A stretch of 64,000 nucleotides of DNA from Caloramator sp. E03 (GTDB lineage: Bacteria; Bacillota; Clostridia; Clostridiales; Caloramatoraceae). This document shows, piece by piece, positions 1 to 8,888 of the stretch. Position 1 is the stretch's first letter; every line of letters begins with the position of its first letter. A program made the position numbers and the translations under genes. The notes beneath the pieces are model-generated. The model worked only from the letters and a program-made list of their open reading frames with translations. It had not been told where the DNA came from and did no database searches. Location of the stretch: contig NZ_CP040093.1 in assembly GCF_006016075.1 (NCBI RefSeq), forward strand, positions 1-64,000. The letters are read 5' to 3'.

Positions 1-90
1 GGCGGACAATTCAGCGTGTCTTTAGGACACAGCCAGTAATATAGCCCTTATAGGCTATGCAAACCACCCGTTTTTACGGGTGGTCATGAT
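1..90 (+). ncRNA. Possible 3' part of a TnpB/IscB guide RNA (omega RNA) or IS200/IS605 right end
   Basis: Three hairpins follow each other directly: GTGTC/GACAC (16-20 with 26-30), ATAGCC/GGCTAT (41-46 with 53-58) and the perfect ACCACCCG/CGGGTGGT (63-70 with 77-84). The last is followed by CATGATTT. No reading frame crosses the stretch. A chain of GC-rich hairpins ending in a strong stem is typical of the RNA made from the 3' end of IS200/IS605-type tnpB or iscB elements, where it overlaps the transposon right end. The nuclease gene would lie left of the window and cannot be seen. An ordinary terminator is less likely because no T-run follows the last stem. The class is inferred from shape only. 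Confidence 0.4.
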
Positions 91-104
91 TTAAATCAGA
101 AAAA

Positions 105-186
105 AGCACTTTATTCAGATGCCAACTTTTGCTAAAATAAAATTAACCCAAAACAAAATTTAGAAAGGAGGATCCAATAAAGTGCT
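105..186 (+). promoter_or_regulatory. Inverted repeat spanning the transposase start
   Basis: AGCACTTTATT (105-115) is the exact reverse complement of AATAAAGTGCT (176-186). The right arm covers the GTG at 182 and follows the AGGAGG ribosome binding site by a few bases. In RNA the pair would close a 60-nt loop holding the ribosome binding site and put the start codon in a stem. This could limit transposase translation, or the arms could be part of the element's end. Both are inference. Confidence 0.45.
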
Positions 187-1358
187 TAAGTATAATTTTA
201 TCAACAATTTACTAAACTTAAAAGATGTTTTTGTTAAAAAACGTTGTTAATAAAGATGATTTTATTGAGATATTTGTTGAAACTAAAAAGAAACCACATG
301 TTTGTCCAGTTTGTGGCTATACTACATCTAAAGTTCATGATTACAGAAAACAAAGAATTAAAGATGTACCCATTCAGTTTAAAAAAACTTTTATCATTCT
401 TAGAAAAAGGAGATTAGTATGCTCAGAATGCGGTAAGCGCTTTTATGAAAAGCTAGATTTTCTTCCACGCTATCATAGAATGACAAACCGCTTATCTTTC
501 TTCATAATTAACGAACTATCTAATGTTAATAGCATGAAGCATGTTTCCTTAAAAGCCAATGTTTCCACCCATACTGTAAAACGCATTTTTGATACTGTTA
601 GTTATACTGCGTATTCTTTGCCTGAAGTTATATCTATTGATGAATTTAAAGGTAATTCTGGTGGCTCAAAATATCACTGTATATTAGTTGATCCTGTTAA
701 TCATAAAGTAATTGATATTATTAAAGATAGACGATTTCATATCCTTTCGGATTACTTTAGAAATTTTAAAAACAGGGATAAGGTAAAATATGTAGTTATT
801 GATATGTGGAGTCAATATGCTGACATTGCTAAAACATACTTTAAAAATGCAACTATCATCATAGATAAGTTCCACTTTATGCGCTACAACACCTGGGCTA
901 TAGAAAACGTTAGAAAGCGCATTCAAAAGAATATGGATAAGAAACTAAGGCGATATTACAAAAAAAGTCGAAAACTCATTCTTGCTAGAAAAGATTCCTT
1001 AGATGAAGACTCTAAGAGACAACTTGAAATTATGCTTTTATACAATGATGAATTAAGACATGCCCATTACCTTAAGGAATCCTTTTACAAAATTTCAGAT
1101 GCAAGGTCTGCTTCTGAAGCAAAAATATTACTAAAGGAATGGATTGAGATAGCAAGAAAAAGCGGTATAAAAGAATATATTTCATGTGCAGAAACTTTAA
1201 GCAGGTGGTTTAAGGAAATAGTTAATTCCTTTGATGTTCCTTATACGAATGGATGTGTTGAAGGTTTTAACAACAAGATTAAAGTTATTAAAAGAAATGC
1301 GTTTGGGTTCAGAAATTTTAACAGGTTTAGAAATAGAATTCTGCATTGTTGCAAGTAA
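182..1358 (+). pseudogene. ISL3-family transposase with N-terminal frameshift
   Basis: A DDE transposase of the ISL3 family that would cut and paste its own element. The intact part begins at ATG 225 (377 residues). It has the N-terminal zinc-binding region (CPVCG and CSECGKRF), a helix-turn-helix (around STHTVKRIFD), and the acidic residues in SIDEF, VIDMW and GCVEGFNNK. The ending AFGFRNFNRFRNRI is typical of the family. A good AGGAGG lies before GTG 182, and that frame reads VLKYNFINNLLNLKDVFVKK, the expected family start, before hitting a stop at 248. A +1 shift within the T5 or A6 runs (227-241) joins the two frames. Either the copy is dead, one base is miscalled, or translation begins weakly at 225. 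No terminal inverted repeats or target duplication were found. Confidence 0.85.
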
Positions 1359-1381
1359 TTGATTACTGTACTCTATTTTTC

Positions 1382-1408
1382 AAAAACCAACATTAGTTTG
1401 GTCTTTTT
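1382..1408 (+). terminator. Probable terminator after the transposase
   Basis: ACCAA (1386-1390) pairs with TTGGT (1398-1402). A-rich sequence lies before the hairpin and CTTTTTG after it, so it could work from both strands, also ending rqcH transcription from the right. The stem is short. Confidence 0.45.
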
Positions 1409-1707
1409 GTTATGCCCATTTTTAGAGAATTTTTGATTCACTTTCTTTAATTCGTTAAAACTTCTTGAAAATTAGCAAGGGCAGGCATTTGAATAAAATG
1501 CCCACCCCAACTATTGACATAGAACCTATGATTATACTAATGTTAATTTTTTTTATTTTACTTTCTTCAGGAGTAACATATATAGTTTTATTTGTAAAAT
1601 AGACTACCATACCAGGTTTTGCACCAGAAGGCTTTTTAACGTTCTTTTTCTCTGTATAATCTACAGGAACGTTAGAAGAATGTTTGGCTTTACTGAAAAA
1701 AGCAGCT

Positions 1708-2308
1708 AAAAGAGCACCTTCAAGGAGTGCAGTATCAGAAACATTTCCGTTTTTGGATTTTATAATGACATGAGAACCAGGAATGTTCTTAACATGCATC
1801 CATATATCGCTTCCTACTGCAAACTTTGTAGTTAAGTAATCGTTTTGGATATTATTTTTTACCAACGTATATATCGAATCCATCACTTGATTTAAAATGA
1901 TGGGGAGAAGCTTTTTTCTGTTTAGTGTTTTTTCTTTTTCTTATATATCCTTGTTCATAAAGCTCTGATTTTATTTCTTCTATTGTGTCTATGTCTGAAG
2001 CATTTTCAAGATTATAAAGTATAGAATCAAGGTACTCCTTTTCTTCAATGCATTCTTTGAGCAATTTATTACTAATCTCTAAGGTGCTCTTTTCTTTGTT
2101 ATATTTTTTATAATAGTTTTGAGCATTTTGTACTATTGAAAGATCGGTATTTATTGGTATAATTATATTTTTAAGTTCTGGATCATAAAAGTTTTGAAGT
2201 TCAACCTTATCTGAATTAAGATCTATATAATACTGATTTGCCATCAATATATCACCATATATTTTTATATATTTCGTAATTTTTACATTCCTCAATTTTA
2301 ACTCTATA
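1708..2308. repeat. Tandem direct repeat in rqcH, copy A
   Basis: This stretch matches the next ~600 bases with no clear substitution away from the ends. The copies differ by small indels, nearly all in A/T runs (for example T6 against T5 at 1855-1860, and a 3-base insertion near 1939). The left edge lies in a TAAA motif also found at the junction and at the right edge of copy B. That microhomology fits a slippage duplication. Confidence 0.9.
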
Positions 2309-2906
2309 AAAAGAGCACCTTCAAGGAGTGCAGTATCAGAAACATTTCCGTTTTGGATTTTATAAATGACATGAGAACCAGGAATGTTCTTAACATGCAT
2401 CCATATATCGCTTCCTACTGCAAACTTTGTAGTTAAGTAATCGTTTTGGATATTATTTTTACCAACGTATATATCGAATCCATCACTTGATTTAAAATGA
2501 TGGGGAGAAGCTTTTTTCTGTTTAGTGTTTTTTCTTTTTATATATCCTTGTTCATAAAGCTCTGATTTTATTTCTTCTATTGTGTCTATGTCTGAAGCAT
2601 TTTCAAGATTATAAAGTATAGAATCAAGGTACTCCTTTTCTTCAATGCATTCTTTGAGCAATTTATTACTAATCTCTAAGGTGCTCTTTTCTTTGTTATA
2701 TTTTTTATAATAGTTTTGAGCATTTTGTACTATTGAAAGATCGGTATTTATTGGTATAATTATATTTTTAAGTTCTGGATCATAAAAGTTTTGAAGTTCA
2801 ACCTTATCTGAATTAAGATCTATATAATACTGATTTGCCATCAATATATCACCATATATTTTATATATTTCGTAATTTTTACATTCCTCAATTTTCTCTC
2901 TATAAA
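2309..2906. repeat. Tandem direct repeat in rqcH, copy B
   Basis: Second copy of the ~600-bp unit, offset 601 bases at its left end and 596 at its right end because of the indels. In coding direction it comes first and joins correctly to the upstream N-terminal part of rqcH. The junction to copy A replaces the rest of NFACT-R with a repeat of the coiled-coil segment beginning KIYGDILMANQYY. Edges are uncertain by about 4 bases. Confidence 0.9.
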
Positions 2907-3934
2907 TTTGAATTTTTTTCTCAGTCCTTTCAATGAAATTAGATACAAGTTTAAAAAGTGTACTATATTTTTGTTTTAAGCTATCCTTTAAGTCCTTATT
3001 ACCATAAAAAGTGTCAAGTACTTTACTTGGTGAATCGTAGTATTCAATTTTCAAGTTGTTATATTCTCTTAGCTCAAAAATATAATAATCAATCATTGAA
3101 GTTCCATCATAAAATATTGTATATTTAAATTCATTGCTTTTTATTTTAGCTAAATAATAAAAGAAGTTATAAACAATATATTCTTTTTGATTACTTGATA
3201 AATCTTTAATCTTTATATTTGCCATATCGCCACAAATTTCAAAGGATAATGTTTTACTAAAACCAAGGAAGCTATCAGTAAAAAATTTGTATAAAGGCTT
3301 ATCGAAATTAAAATTTGATAAAATATTTTTTATATCTTCCTCTCTTTGGTCTAAAGGATTTACCTTTTCTCCAACAGGAGGTTGAATATATTCAACATTA
3401 GGTAAAATTTGTCTATACCTATTTACTTCACTTCCAATTCGTTTTATACTATCAATAACATATTTTTTTTCATTTAGTAATATTATATTGCTATGCTTAC
3501 CCATTATCTCAATAACAAGATAGTATATAATAGGATATCCTAGTTCATCTTTGCCTTCGATTTTAAATTCAATAATCCTGTCAAAGTTTATTTGATATAT
3601 ATCAACTATTTTAGCTCCGTTTAAATATTTTCTTAATGTCATACAAAATAAAGGGGGAGTTATAGGATTTTCATAGTTTTGCTCAGTAATATGTACTCTT
3701 GGAAAACTTGGGTTTGCACACAATAATAATTTAAAAGTTTTTCTATCTTTTTTTATAATAAAAATACTTTCAAAGTCTGAAGGCTGATGAATTTTATCAA
3801 TTTTACCATTTATAACAGTTGAAAGCTCTTTAACAATTGCATTTAAAAATACTCCATCTAAGGGCATAATTACACCTCCAAAGCTTTTATGATTAAAAGT
3901 ATAACACTAATTAAAAAAATATGAAAGGACAGGG

Positions 3935-4774
3935 ATGATTAAAATGTTTTTTTCAAAAATGCATGGTTTAGGAAATGATTTTATAGTATATGATAATATT
4001 TTAAGCCTATCAATCGATTGGAATCAATTAGCAAAGAAGTGCTGTGACAGACATTTAGGAATAGGAGCGGATGGAATACTTATTGTTGAAAAATCAGATG
4101 TAGCTGATATTAAAATGAGAATTATAAACTCAGACGGGAGCAACGCTGAAATGTGTGGCAATGGAATAAGATGCTTTGCTAAATATGTTTATGAAAAAAA
4201 TATAGTAAATAAAGAAAACTTCAATATAGAAACAGGTGCAGGAATAAAGAATGTTAAATTAGATGTAAAAGATAATAAAGTTTTAAGCGTAAAAGTTGAT
4301 ATGGGTATTCCTTGCTTTGAAAAAAGTAAAATACCTTTTAATAGTGATATGGATAATAAAAACTATGAAATTGAAATTAATAATAAAAAATATAATTTAA
4401 CAACTCTTCTATTAGGTGTACCTCATACGGTAGTATATGTTGATGAAATTGATGAAAAGGAAGTAATAGAAGTTGGTAAGATTATAGAAAATTTAGAAAT
4501 ATTCCCTAAAAGAACAAATGTTAATTTTGTTCAAATAATTGATTATAATACGATAAAGGTTAGAACATGGGAGAGAGGGGCAGGTATGACATTAGCTTGT
4601 GGCACAGGAACCTGTGCAAGCGCTGTTGCCTGTTATATAAATAATAAGACTGATAAAAATGTAACTGCAAAGCTTTTTGCAGGAGATTTAAAAGTTTACT
4701 ATGAAGATGACAATATAATAATGGAAGGTCCTGCACAGTTTATATGTGAAGGAGTTTATTTAAATATTTTATGA
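3935..4774 (+). CDS. dapF: Diaminopimelate epimerase
   Basis: Converts LL- to meso-diaminopimelate without a cofactor, for lysine and peptidoglycan. The 279-residue protein has the family start FSKMHGLGNDFIVYDN and both catalytic cysteines: Cys74 in AEMCGNGIRC and Cys222 in LACGTGTCAS. Length is normal. The start ATG follows AAAGGACAGGG; an in-frame ATG 9 bases later is also possible. It is divergent from rqcH, so its promoter must lie in the short gap or overlap the rqcH start. DapL, two genes downstream, makes the LL-DAP that this enzyme uses, so the cluster supplies cell-wall precursor. Confidence 0.97.
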   Translation: MIKMFFSKMHGLGNDFIVYDNILSLSIDWNQLAKKCCDRHLGIGADGILIVEKSDVADIKMRIINSDGSNAEMCGNGIRCFAKYVYEKNIVNKENFNIETGAGIKNVKLDVKDNKVLSVKVDMGIPCFEKSKIPFNSDMDNKNYEIEINNKKYNLTTLLLGVPHTVVYVDEIDEKEVIEVGKIIENLEIFPKRTNVNFVQIIDYNTIKVRTWERGAGMTLACGTGTCASAVACYINNKTDKNVTAKLFAGDLKVYYEDDNIIMEGPAQFICEGVYLNIL

Positions 4775-4839
4775 TAAAGTAATATTTTTATTTCCCCTCA
4801 AATAAATATATAAAAGAGTAAATATATGGGGGGATGTAA

Positions 4840-5718
4840 TTGAAATTTAGGCTTATTGCATTGATTACTATTATAGCTTTAGTAATTGTTACTGTTGGAT
4901 GCCTAAAAAAATCCAGTTCAACTAATGTAGTTACGGAAATTCCTGGGAAGCAAAAAATGATTGTAGTTGTGTTAGACAAGCAAACTAATGCTCCTATTAA
5001 AGATGCAAAAGTATATATTGTTGGAGATAATACGGTATATACAACAGATGATATGGGAAAAACTCCTGAAATTGATGTCGAAATAAATAAAGACTATTTT
5101 TCAAAATACACTGATGAAGTTGCAAATAGGATGAATTGTGGCTTAGTTAATATTGTGGCTGTTAAAGAGGGATATGGAAAGCATCTTGAAGTTGATTACA
5201 ACTTATATCCAGGAAACTCAACCTCAGTTGCCAAAATTCAATTATCAAAAAATAAAAAAGCAACAACAAATTGCAATTTGCCTGATGTTAATTATATTGA
5301 AAACATAATAAAAGCCTACGAAAGATTCGAAGGTGAAGGAATTAAAACTGAAAACATGATTAAATATAAAATTACAGTTACGGATGAATCAAGTAAACCT
5401 ATTGAAGGGGTTAAAATTGTAATCCCAGAAGCAAAGCTTTCTTCTAGTACAAATAAAAAAGGAATTGTTGAAGTAGATGTCCCCTTTGACAATTCAAGCA
5501 GAATAAATTATCCTGTATTAAAAGACTATGGAGAAGTTACAGTTATAGCTTATAAAGATGGATATGCCACAAAGGTAGTACTTAGAGCTCAAATTAACAA
5601 TGATAAAAATAATACTATAAATTTAAAATTGAAAAAGTCAGATGGTAAAAATTATAATTATGAAATAGTACAGCCAAAAGACAGTTGGATAGAAAAATTA
5701 TTAAGTTCATATAATTAG
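4840..5718 (+). CDS. Putative lipoprotein with two Ig-like repeats
   Basis: The protein is not recognised beyond its architecture. It starts at TTG after a GGGGGG ribosome binding site. Residues 1-21 form a lipoprotein signal peptide: MKFRLIAL, a hydrophobic stretch and the lipobox VTVGC, so the protein should be anchored outside the membrane through its cysteine. Two related segments (about 40-95 and 175-240), each with a pattern like APIKDAKVYIVG or KPIEGVKIVIPE, look like carboxypeptidase-regulatory or Ig-type beta sandwiches. A helix-prone linker separates them. No catalytic motif is visible. It lies between dapF and dapL, which hints at a role in the cell envelope, but this is context only. 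Confidence 0.8.
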   Translation: MKFRLIALITIIALVIVTVGCLKKSSSTNVVTEIPGKQKMIVVVLDKQTNAPIKDAKVYIVGDNTVYTTDDMGKTPEIDVEINKDYFSKYTDEVANRMNCGLVNIVAVKEGYGKHLEVDYNLYPGNSTSVAKIQLSKNKKATTNCNLPDVNYIENIIKAYERFEGEGIKTENMIKYKITVTDESSKPIEGVKIVIPEAKLSSSTNKKGIVEVDVPFDNSSRINYPVLKDYGEVTVIAYKDGYATKVVLRAQINNDKNNTINLKLKKSDGKNYNYEIVQPKDSWIEKLLSSYN

Positions 5719-5723
5719 TAACA

Positions 5724-5780
5724 TATAATTCCCCTCCAGAATAATATGATTTTGAGATGATTATCTGGAGGGAATTATAT
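5724..5780 (+). promoter_or_regulatory. Long hairpin that buries the dapL ribosome binding site
   Basis: ATATAATTCCCCTCCAGA (5724-5741 area) pairs with TCTGGAGGGAATTATAT (5764-5780) apart from a bulged C and a bulged A. The flanking TAAT/ATTA extends the stem to about 21 pairs. The right arm contains the GGAGGG ribosome binding site and touches the TTG start at 5780. No T-run follows, so it is not an ordinary terminator. Translation of dapL should need this stem to open. A control role is inferred. Confidence 0.6.
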
Positions 5781-6937
5781 TGAAAAAATGCTATAGGATT
5801 GAAAAAATACCACACTATATTTTTTCAAAATTTGATAATATAAAAAAAGATTTAAAACAAAAAGGAATTGAGATTATAGATTTAGGTATTGGAGATCCTG
5901 ATATACCAACTCCTAAGTTTATTGTAGATTCAATGGTTGAATTTCTAAAAATCAAAGATAATTTTAGGTATCCTCCTTATAGAGGGATAGAAGAGTTTAA
6001 AGTTGCTGTTTCTAATTATTATAAGAAAAAATACAATGTAGAACTTGACTATAATACAGAGGTTGTTGCACTTATTGGTTCAAAGGAAGGCATTGCACAT
6101 TTGTTTCTTGCTTTAACAGATCCAAAGGATTATGTTTTATTGCCTGATCCATCTTATCCAGTGTATCAAGCTGCTGCTTTAATTGCAGGTTGTGAAATTT
6201 ATAGAATGCCTCTCTATGAAGAGAATAATTTTATACCAGATATAAATGAAATAGATAAGCAAGTGGCAAGAAAGGCTAAATTACTAGTTGTTAATTATCC
6301 CAACAATCCAACAGGAGCGTTAGCAAATGAAGAATTTTATAATGAGCTTATTGAATTTGGACTTAATAACGATATTGCAATAGTAAATGATGGTGCTTAT
6401 CTTGATATTTATAAAAACAAAAAGCCGATTAGTATACTTCAAATTCCAAGAGCTAAAGAAATAGCTATAGAGTTTGGATCTTTATCTAAAAGCTTTAATA
6501 TGACAGGTTGGAGATTAGGTTATGCTGTTGGATGTAGTGAAATATTAAATAAATTGATGGTAATTAAAACAAACTTTGATTCAGGACAATTTAACGCAAT
6601 TCAACAGGTTGGAGCTTTAGCTTTAAATACAGGAGATAATTTTACTAAATATATTAATGATATATATAAAGAAAGAAGAATTATTGTTGTAGAAAAGCTA
6701 AGGAAAAAAGGTATTCATGTTTATGATTCTGAAGGAACTTTTTATGTATGGTTTAAAGTACCAAAAGAATATAGTTCTGTTGAATATAGTGAGAAAATAT
6801 TAAAAGAAGCAGGTGTTTTAATAACTCCAGGTAGCGCTTTTGGAATATATGGTGAAGGGTATTGCAGAATTTCTTTGACTATTGATTTAAGTAAGTTAAA
6901 AGAAGCAATGGATAGAATAGTTACTATAAAGCCCTAA
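5780..6937 (+). CDS. dapL: LL-diaminopimelate aminotransferase
   Basis: A PLP enzyme that makes LL-diaminopimelate directly from tetrahydrodipicolinate and glutamate, bypassing the succinyl and acetyl branches. The protein is a 385-residue fold-type I class I/II aminotransferase. It has DLGIGDPDIPTP near the start, PNNPTGA around residue 175, and the PLP lysine at about 237 in SLSKSFNMTGWR. The closest family is DapL, an assignment supported by the neighbouring dapF. Start is TTG with GGAGGG eight bases upstream, inside a long hairpin. Another aminotransferase substrate cannot be fully ruled out from sequence alone. Confidence 0.88.
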   Translation: MKKCYRIEKIPHYIFSKFDNIKKDLKQKGIEIIDLGIGDPDIPTPKFIVDSMVEFLKIKDNFRYPPYRGIEEFKVAVSNYYKKKYNVELDYNTEVVALIGSKEGIAHLFLALTDPKDYVLLPDPSYPVYQAAALIAGCEIYRMPLYEENNFIPDINEIDKQVARKAKLLVVNYPNNPTGALANEEFYNELIEFGLNNDIAIVNDGAYLDIYKNKKPISILQIPRAKEIAIEFGSLSKSFNMTGWRLGYAVGCSEILNKLMVIKTNFDSGQFNAIQQVGALALNTGDNFTKYINDIYKERRIIVVEKLRKKGIHVYDSEGTFYVWFKVPKEYSSVEYSEKILKEAGVLITPGSAFGIYGEGYCRISLTIDLSKLKEAMDRIVTIKP

Positions 6938-6950
6938 GGGCTTTTTTAAT
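6928..6950 (+). terminator. Terminator of dapL
   Basis: AAAGCCC (6928-6934) pairs with GGGCTTT (6938-6944), followed by further T. The three-base loop TAA is the dapL stop codon itself. Confidence 0.85.
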
Positions 6951-6979
6951 TTTTGAGTACATTTAAGATTAAATATATC

Positions 6980-7009
6980 TTGAAAAACTATGTAATAATT
7001 AGGTATAAT
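6980..7009 (+). promoter_or_regulatory. Promoter for the yicC-remA-gmk operon
   Basis: TTGAAA (6980-6985) and TATAAT (7004-7009) are separated by 18 bases and lie directly after the dapL terminator. This looks like a vegetative SigA promoter. Confidence 0.65.
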
Positions 7010-7078
7010 GAGAAAGAATTAAAAAATAATATATTATATTAGAATAATAAATTATTTTATGTTTTGGCAGGTGATTTA

Positions 7079-7957
7079 ATGATAAAGAGTATGACGGGAT
7101 ATGGAAGGGGAAGCTTTGAAAGTGATGGGAGAAGTTTTACAGTTGAAATAAAATCGGTAAATAACAGGTACCTCGATATAAATATAAGGCTCCCAAAGCA
7201 GATGAATGCATTAGAAGATAATATTAGAAAATTTGTATCTTCAAGGATATCAAGAGGGAAAATAGATATATTTATAACCCAAGATAAATTTAAAGATGAC
7301 GATATAAAAATAAACGTAGATGAGCAAGTTGCAAGGGCATATTATAATTCCTTCATATTCTTAAAGGAGAAATTTAATCTAATTGATGATATATCAGTTT
7401 CACTTTTTTCAAGGTTTCCTGATATAATTACAGTTGAAAAAAAAGATGAAGATCTTTCAGAAGTTTGGAATACACTAAGAGTTGCTCTTGATGCTGCTTT
7501 AAGTATGCTTATTGACATGAGGGCAAAGGAAGGCGTAAAATTAAGCAAAGATATAATTGAACGAATCAACTATATAAAAAGTTTGGTAAAAAAAATAGAG
7601 GATCGCTCTATAGATGTTGTTGAAGAATATAGGATGAAAATCAAGCAGAGAATAGAAGAATATCTAAAAGATATAGATATAGATGAATCAAGACTTCTAA
7701 ATGAAGTTGCGTTTTTTTCTGATAAAGTTAATATTACAGAAGAGACAGTAAGGCTATATAGCCATCTTGATCAATTTGCAAGTTCTCTCAATAGTTTAGA
7801 GCCTATTGGCAGAAAACTTGACTTTTTGATACAGGAAATGAATAGAGAAACAAACACAATAGGATCAAAAACGAATGATTTGTATATAACCAATATCGTT
7901 GTTGATATAAAAAGTGAACTTGAAAAGATTCGTGAACAAATTCAAAATATTGAATAA
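7079..7957 (+). CDS. yicC: YicC family endoribonuclease
   Basis: YicC/YloC proteins are recently described RNases linked to sRNA and mRNA decay. The protein begins MIKSMTGYGRG, the strongly conserved family start. The charged C-terminal domain carries the conserved GRKLDFLIQEMNRE. An in-frame TTG at 7064 exists, but ATG 7079 has AGGTGA at proper distance and gives the family N-terminus (292 residues). It is the first gene of an operon running into remA, gmk and rpoZ, the usual order in Firmicutes. Confidence 0.93.
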   Translation: MIKSMTGYGRGSFESDGRSFTVEIKSVNNRYLDINIRLPKQMNALEDNIRKFVSSRISRGKIDIFITQDKFKDDDIKINVDEQVARAYYNSFIFLKEKFNLIDDISVSLFSRFPDIITVEKKDEDLSEVWNTLRVALDAALSMLIDMRAKEGVKLSKDIIERINYIKSLVKKIEDRSIDVVEEYRMKIKQRIEEYLKDIDIDESRLLNEVAFFSDKVNITEETVRLYSHLDQFASSLNSLEPIGRKLDFLIQEMNRETNTIGSKTNDLYITNIVVDIKSELEKIREQIQNIE

Positions 7958-7969
7958 GGAGGTTATATT

Positions 7970-8248
7970 ATGGCAATAAAACTTATAAATATTGGTTTTG
8001 GTAATATAGTATCTGCAAATAGACTTATTGCAATTGTAAGCCCTGAATCTGCACCTATAAAAAGGATAATACAAGAAGCAAGGGATAGAGGTATGCTAAT
8101 AGATGCAACTTATGGAAGAAGAACAAGAGCTGTTATTATAACAGATAGTGATCACATAATCTTATCTGCGGTACAGCCCGAAACTGTAGCTCATAGATTA
8201 TCTGAAAAGAGTGAAGAAGAAGATTTAAGCGAAGAGGAAAATGAATAG
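7970..8248 (+). CDS. remA: RemA-like regulatory protein (DUF370)
   Basis: In Bacillus RemA is a DNA-binding activator of matrix genes and osmoprotection. The protein has the conserved start [12 protein letters not shown] and the core [20 protein letters not shown]. An acidic tail ([14 protein letters not shown]) makes it slightly longer than the usual ~85 residues. GGAGG lies ahead of ATG. The position between yicC and gmk is the conserved one. Its targets here are unknown. Confidence 0.9.
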   Translation: MAIKLINIGFGNIVSANRLIAIVSPESAPIKRIIQEARDRGMLIDATYGRRTRAVIITDSDHIILSAVQPETVAHRLSEKSEEEDLSEEENE

Positions 8249-8261
8249 GAAGGAGAATAAA

Positions 8262-8888
8262 ATGGGGAATAAAGGGCTGTTAATTGTAATATCTGGTCCC
8301 TCTGGTGCTGGCAAAGGAACATTATGTAAAACTTTGTTAAGCAGAAATGACAAGCTCAAACTTTCTGTTTCTTGTACTACCCGTCAGCCAAGAAATGGAG
8401 AAGTCCATGGAGTAAACTACTTTTTTGTAACTCATGAAAACTTTAAAGAAATGATAGACAAAGATGAGCTTCTTGAATATGCTCAAGTCTATGATAACTT
8501 CTATGGGACTCCTAAATCCTTTGTTGATAAAAATTTAAATGAAGGATATGATGTAATATTAGAAATAGATATACAAGGAGCCTTAAAGATAAAGGAAAAA
8601 TATCCTGAGGCTGTTTTTATTTTTATTCTTCCTCCATCAATGGAAGAGTTAAAAAATAGGATTAAAAAAAGGGGCTCAGAAACTGAAGAATCCCTTTTAA
8701 AAAGGTTTAGATGTGCCTTTCAAGAGATAAACTATATATCAAGATATAACTATGTTGTTACAAATGATGTTTTAGATGAGGCTGTAAAAAAGCTAGAATG
8801 TATTATTATTGCAGAAAAATGTCGAGTTGATAGAATAAAACAATCTGATATTTTTACACAATTACAGGAGGGATTAAAAAATGAGTAA
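8262..8888 (+). CDS. gmk: Guanylate kinase
   Basis: Phosphorylates GMP to GDP with ATP. The protein begins MGNKGLLIVISGPSGAGKGTL, containing the P-loop GPSGAGKGT. It also has the GMP-binding segment SCTTRQPRNGEVHGVNYFF and the lid region ending RGSETEESLLKRF. The upstream ATG at 8241 overlaps the end of remA and lacks its own site; ATG 8262 follows AAGGAG and fits the family. The 3' end overlaps rpoZ by 8 bases. Confidence 0.97.
   Translation: MGNKGLLIVISGPSGAGKGTLCKTLLSRNDKLKLSVSCTTRQPRNGEVHGVNYFFVTHENFKEMIDKDELLEYAQVYDNFYGTPKSFVDKNLNEGYDVILEIDIQGALKIKEKYPEAVFIFILPPSMEELKNRIKKRGSETEESLLKRFRCAFQEINYISRYNYVVTNDVLDEAVKKLECIIIAEKCRVDRIKQSDIFTQLQEGLKNE

Larger units (their letters stand above)
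1455..3867 (-). pseudogene. rqcH: RqcH/NFACT protein gene, broken by internal duplication and frameshifts
   Basis: RqcH (Rqc2/FbpA family) binds stalled 50S subunits and recruits tRNA-Ala to add alanine tails to trapped nascent chains. The N-terminal NFACT-N domain starts with MPLDGVFLNAIVKEL. A coiled-coil middle and an NFACT-R domain with GSDIWMHVKNIPGSHVI follow. The gene is not intact. About 600 bp covering the end of the coiled coil and the first part of NFACT-R is present twice in tandem. One frame runs from 3867 to 1852 (671 residues) and ends after DIYVGKK, where one copy has T6 and the other T5. The rest of NFACT-R continues in another frame to 1455, with the family ending near YVTPEE. 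With one copy removed the protein would be about 600 residues, close to normal. ATG 3867 has a good GGAGGTG site. Duplication and indels may be assembly errors. Confidence 0.85.

Noticed and set aside
684-926. 80-codon minus-strand open frame inside the transposase
   Set aside because: Antisense to the transposase core; no ribosome binding site and no family features.
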